From Klebsiella pneumoniae (GTDB lineage: Bacteria > Pseudomonadota > Gammaproteobacteria > Ga0077536): a DNA stretch of 5,700 nucleotides. The notes under the pieces are model-generated. The model made no database searches, had not been told where the DNA came from, and saw only the letters and a list, made by a program, of their open reading frames with translations. The DNA lies in the NCBI GenBank assembly GCA_945873015.1, contig CAMCBY010000294.1, positions 1-5,700 of the forward strand, in the 5' to 3' direction. A program made the position numbers and the translations under genes. Of this stretch, positions 5,317 through 5,700 are shown piece by piece; positions within the stretch are counted from its first letter, which is position 1, and the number at the start of each line of letters is the position of its first letter.

Positions 5317-5700
5317 TCAGGGCTGGCGGATACGTTCGCCCCATGCTTCGGTCGATAGACGCAGGTCTTTCAGATCGAGTGTCGTCAGTTGGCGGTCGCG
5401 CACCACGCGCCGTCCGCCGACCCACACTTGCGTGATCTGATCGCGGTGGCCGCTGTAGATGATCTGGGAGACCGGGTCATAGACCGGCCGCGCGCGCAGC
5501 TCGCCCAGGTCGATGGCGACAATATCAGCCTGTTTACCCACTTCCAGCGAGCCAATCGAGCGTTCGAGGCCAAGCGCCAGCGCGCCGTTGTAGGTTGCCA
5601 TGCGCAGCGCCTGGGCCGCCGGCAGCGCGCAAGGGTCGCCGGCCACACCTTTGGCCAGCAATGAGGCGGTACGAATCTCGCCGAGCATGTCGAGATCGTT
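5317..5700 (-). CDS. mtaD: Amidohydrolase, MTA/SAH deaminase (TRZ/ATZ) type, C-terminal 127 residues
   Basis: This is the C-terminal end of an amidohydrolase-superfamily enzyme that enters from the right edge; the first visible codon reads Asn. NDLDMLGEIRTASLLAK (window residues 1-17) is the segment after the last metal-ligand region in 5'-methylthioadenosine/S-adenosylhomocysteine deaminases. Then come ALRMATYNGALALGLE (29-44), IGSLEVGKQADIVAIDL (46-62) and the beta-sandwich tail RPVYDPVSQIIYSG with ITQVWVGGRRVVRDRQLTTLD (68-105). These enzymes deaminate the adenine ring of MTA or SAH with a divalent metal; related members act on other aminopurine-like or triazine substrates, so exact specificity is not certain from this fragment. 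An ATG at 5688 lies inside the conserved NDLDM motif and is not the start; about 300 residues should lie beyond the window. The stop codon is 6 bp from that of rnt, tail to tail, with no room for a terminator. Confidence 0.82.
   Translation of the reverse strand, partial: NDLDMLGEIRTASLLAKGVAGDPCALPAAQALRMATYNGALALGLERSIGSLEVGKQADIVAIDLGELRARPVYDPVSQIIYSGHRDQITQVWVGGRRVVRDRQLTTLDLKDLRLSTEAWGERIRQP

Overview
The window looks like chromosomal housekeeping DNA from a non-enteric, GC-rich gammaproteobacterium. RNase T (rnt) is essentially confined to Gammaproteobacteria. PurL is the long single-chain form typical of that group, and Tas and PurB read as close relatives of the E. coli proteins. I cannot place the organism below class. 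There is no sign of a phage, insertion sequence, CRISPR array, tRNA or rRNA.

Layout. A compact five-gene array runs leftward on the minus strand: tas (aldo/keto reductase) > purB (adenylosuccinate lyase) > a DUF7931-like small protein > a small exported secretin-like protein > purL (FGAM synthase, only the first 240 codons in the window). The junctions are a 10-nt overlap, a 1-nt gap, a 4-nt GTGA overlap and a 69-nt gap, so the first four genes are very likely one translationally coupled operon and purL is probably its last member. To the right of tas an 88-bp divergent intergenic region holds overlapping inverted repeats. Then rnt runs rightward and meets, tail to tail with a 6-bp gap, the 3' end of a minus-strand amidohydrolase of the MTA/SAH deaminase (mtaD) type that runs out of the window.

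How the genes fit together. purL and purB encode step 4 and steps 8 plus the AMP branch of de novo purine synthesis. The mtaD-type enzyme also handles adenosine derivatives. RNase T matures the 3' ends of stable RNAs. The part without an obvious rationale is the pair between purB and purL: a cytoplasmic DUF7931 protein that looks like a decayed phospholipase-D-fold half, coupled to a 287-residue periplasmic mini-secretin with a signal peptide, a NolW/N1-like domain, a Gly-Pro linker and a shortened secretin-like beta region. No other secretion or pilus gene is in view. These two are the best candidates for undescribed biology. A potential stem pairing the purL Shine-Dalgarno with the stop codon of the mini-secretin, and a possible leaderless start for tas, are the most interesting non-coding signals. 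All identifications come from reading the translations and remembered family sequences; no search was run.
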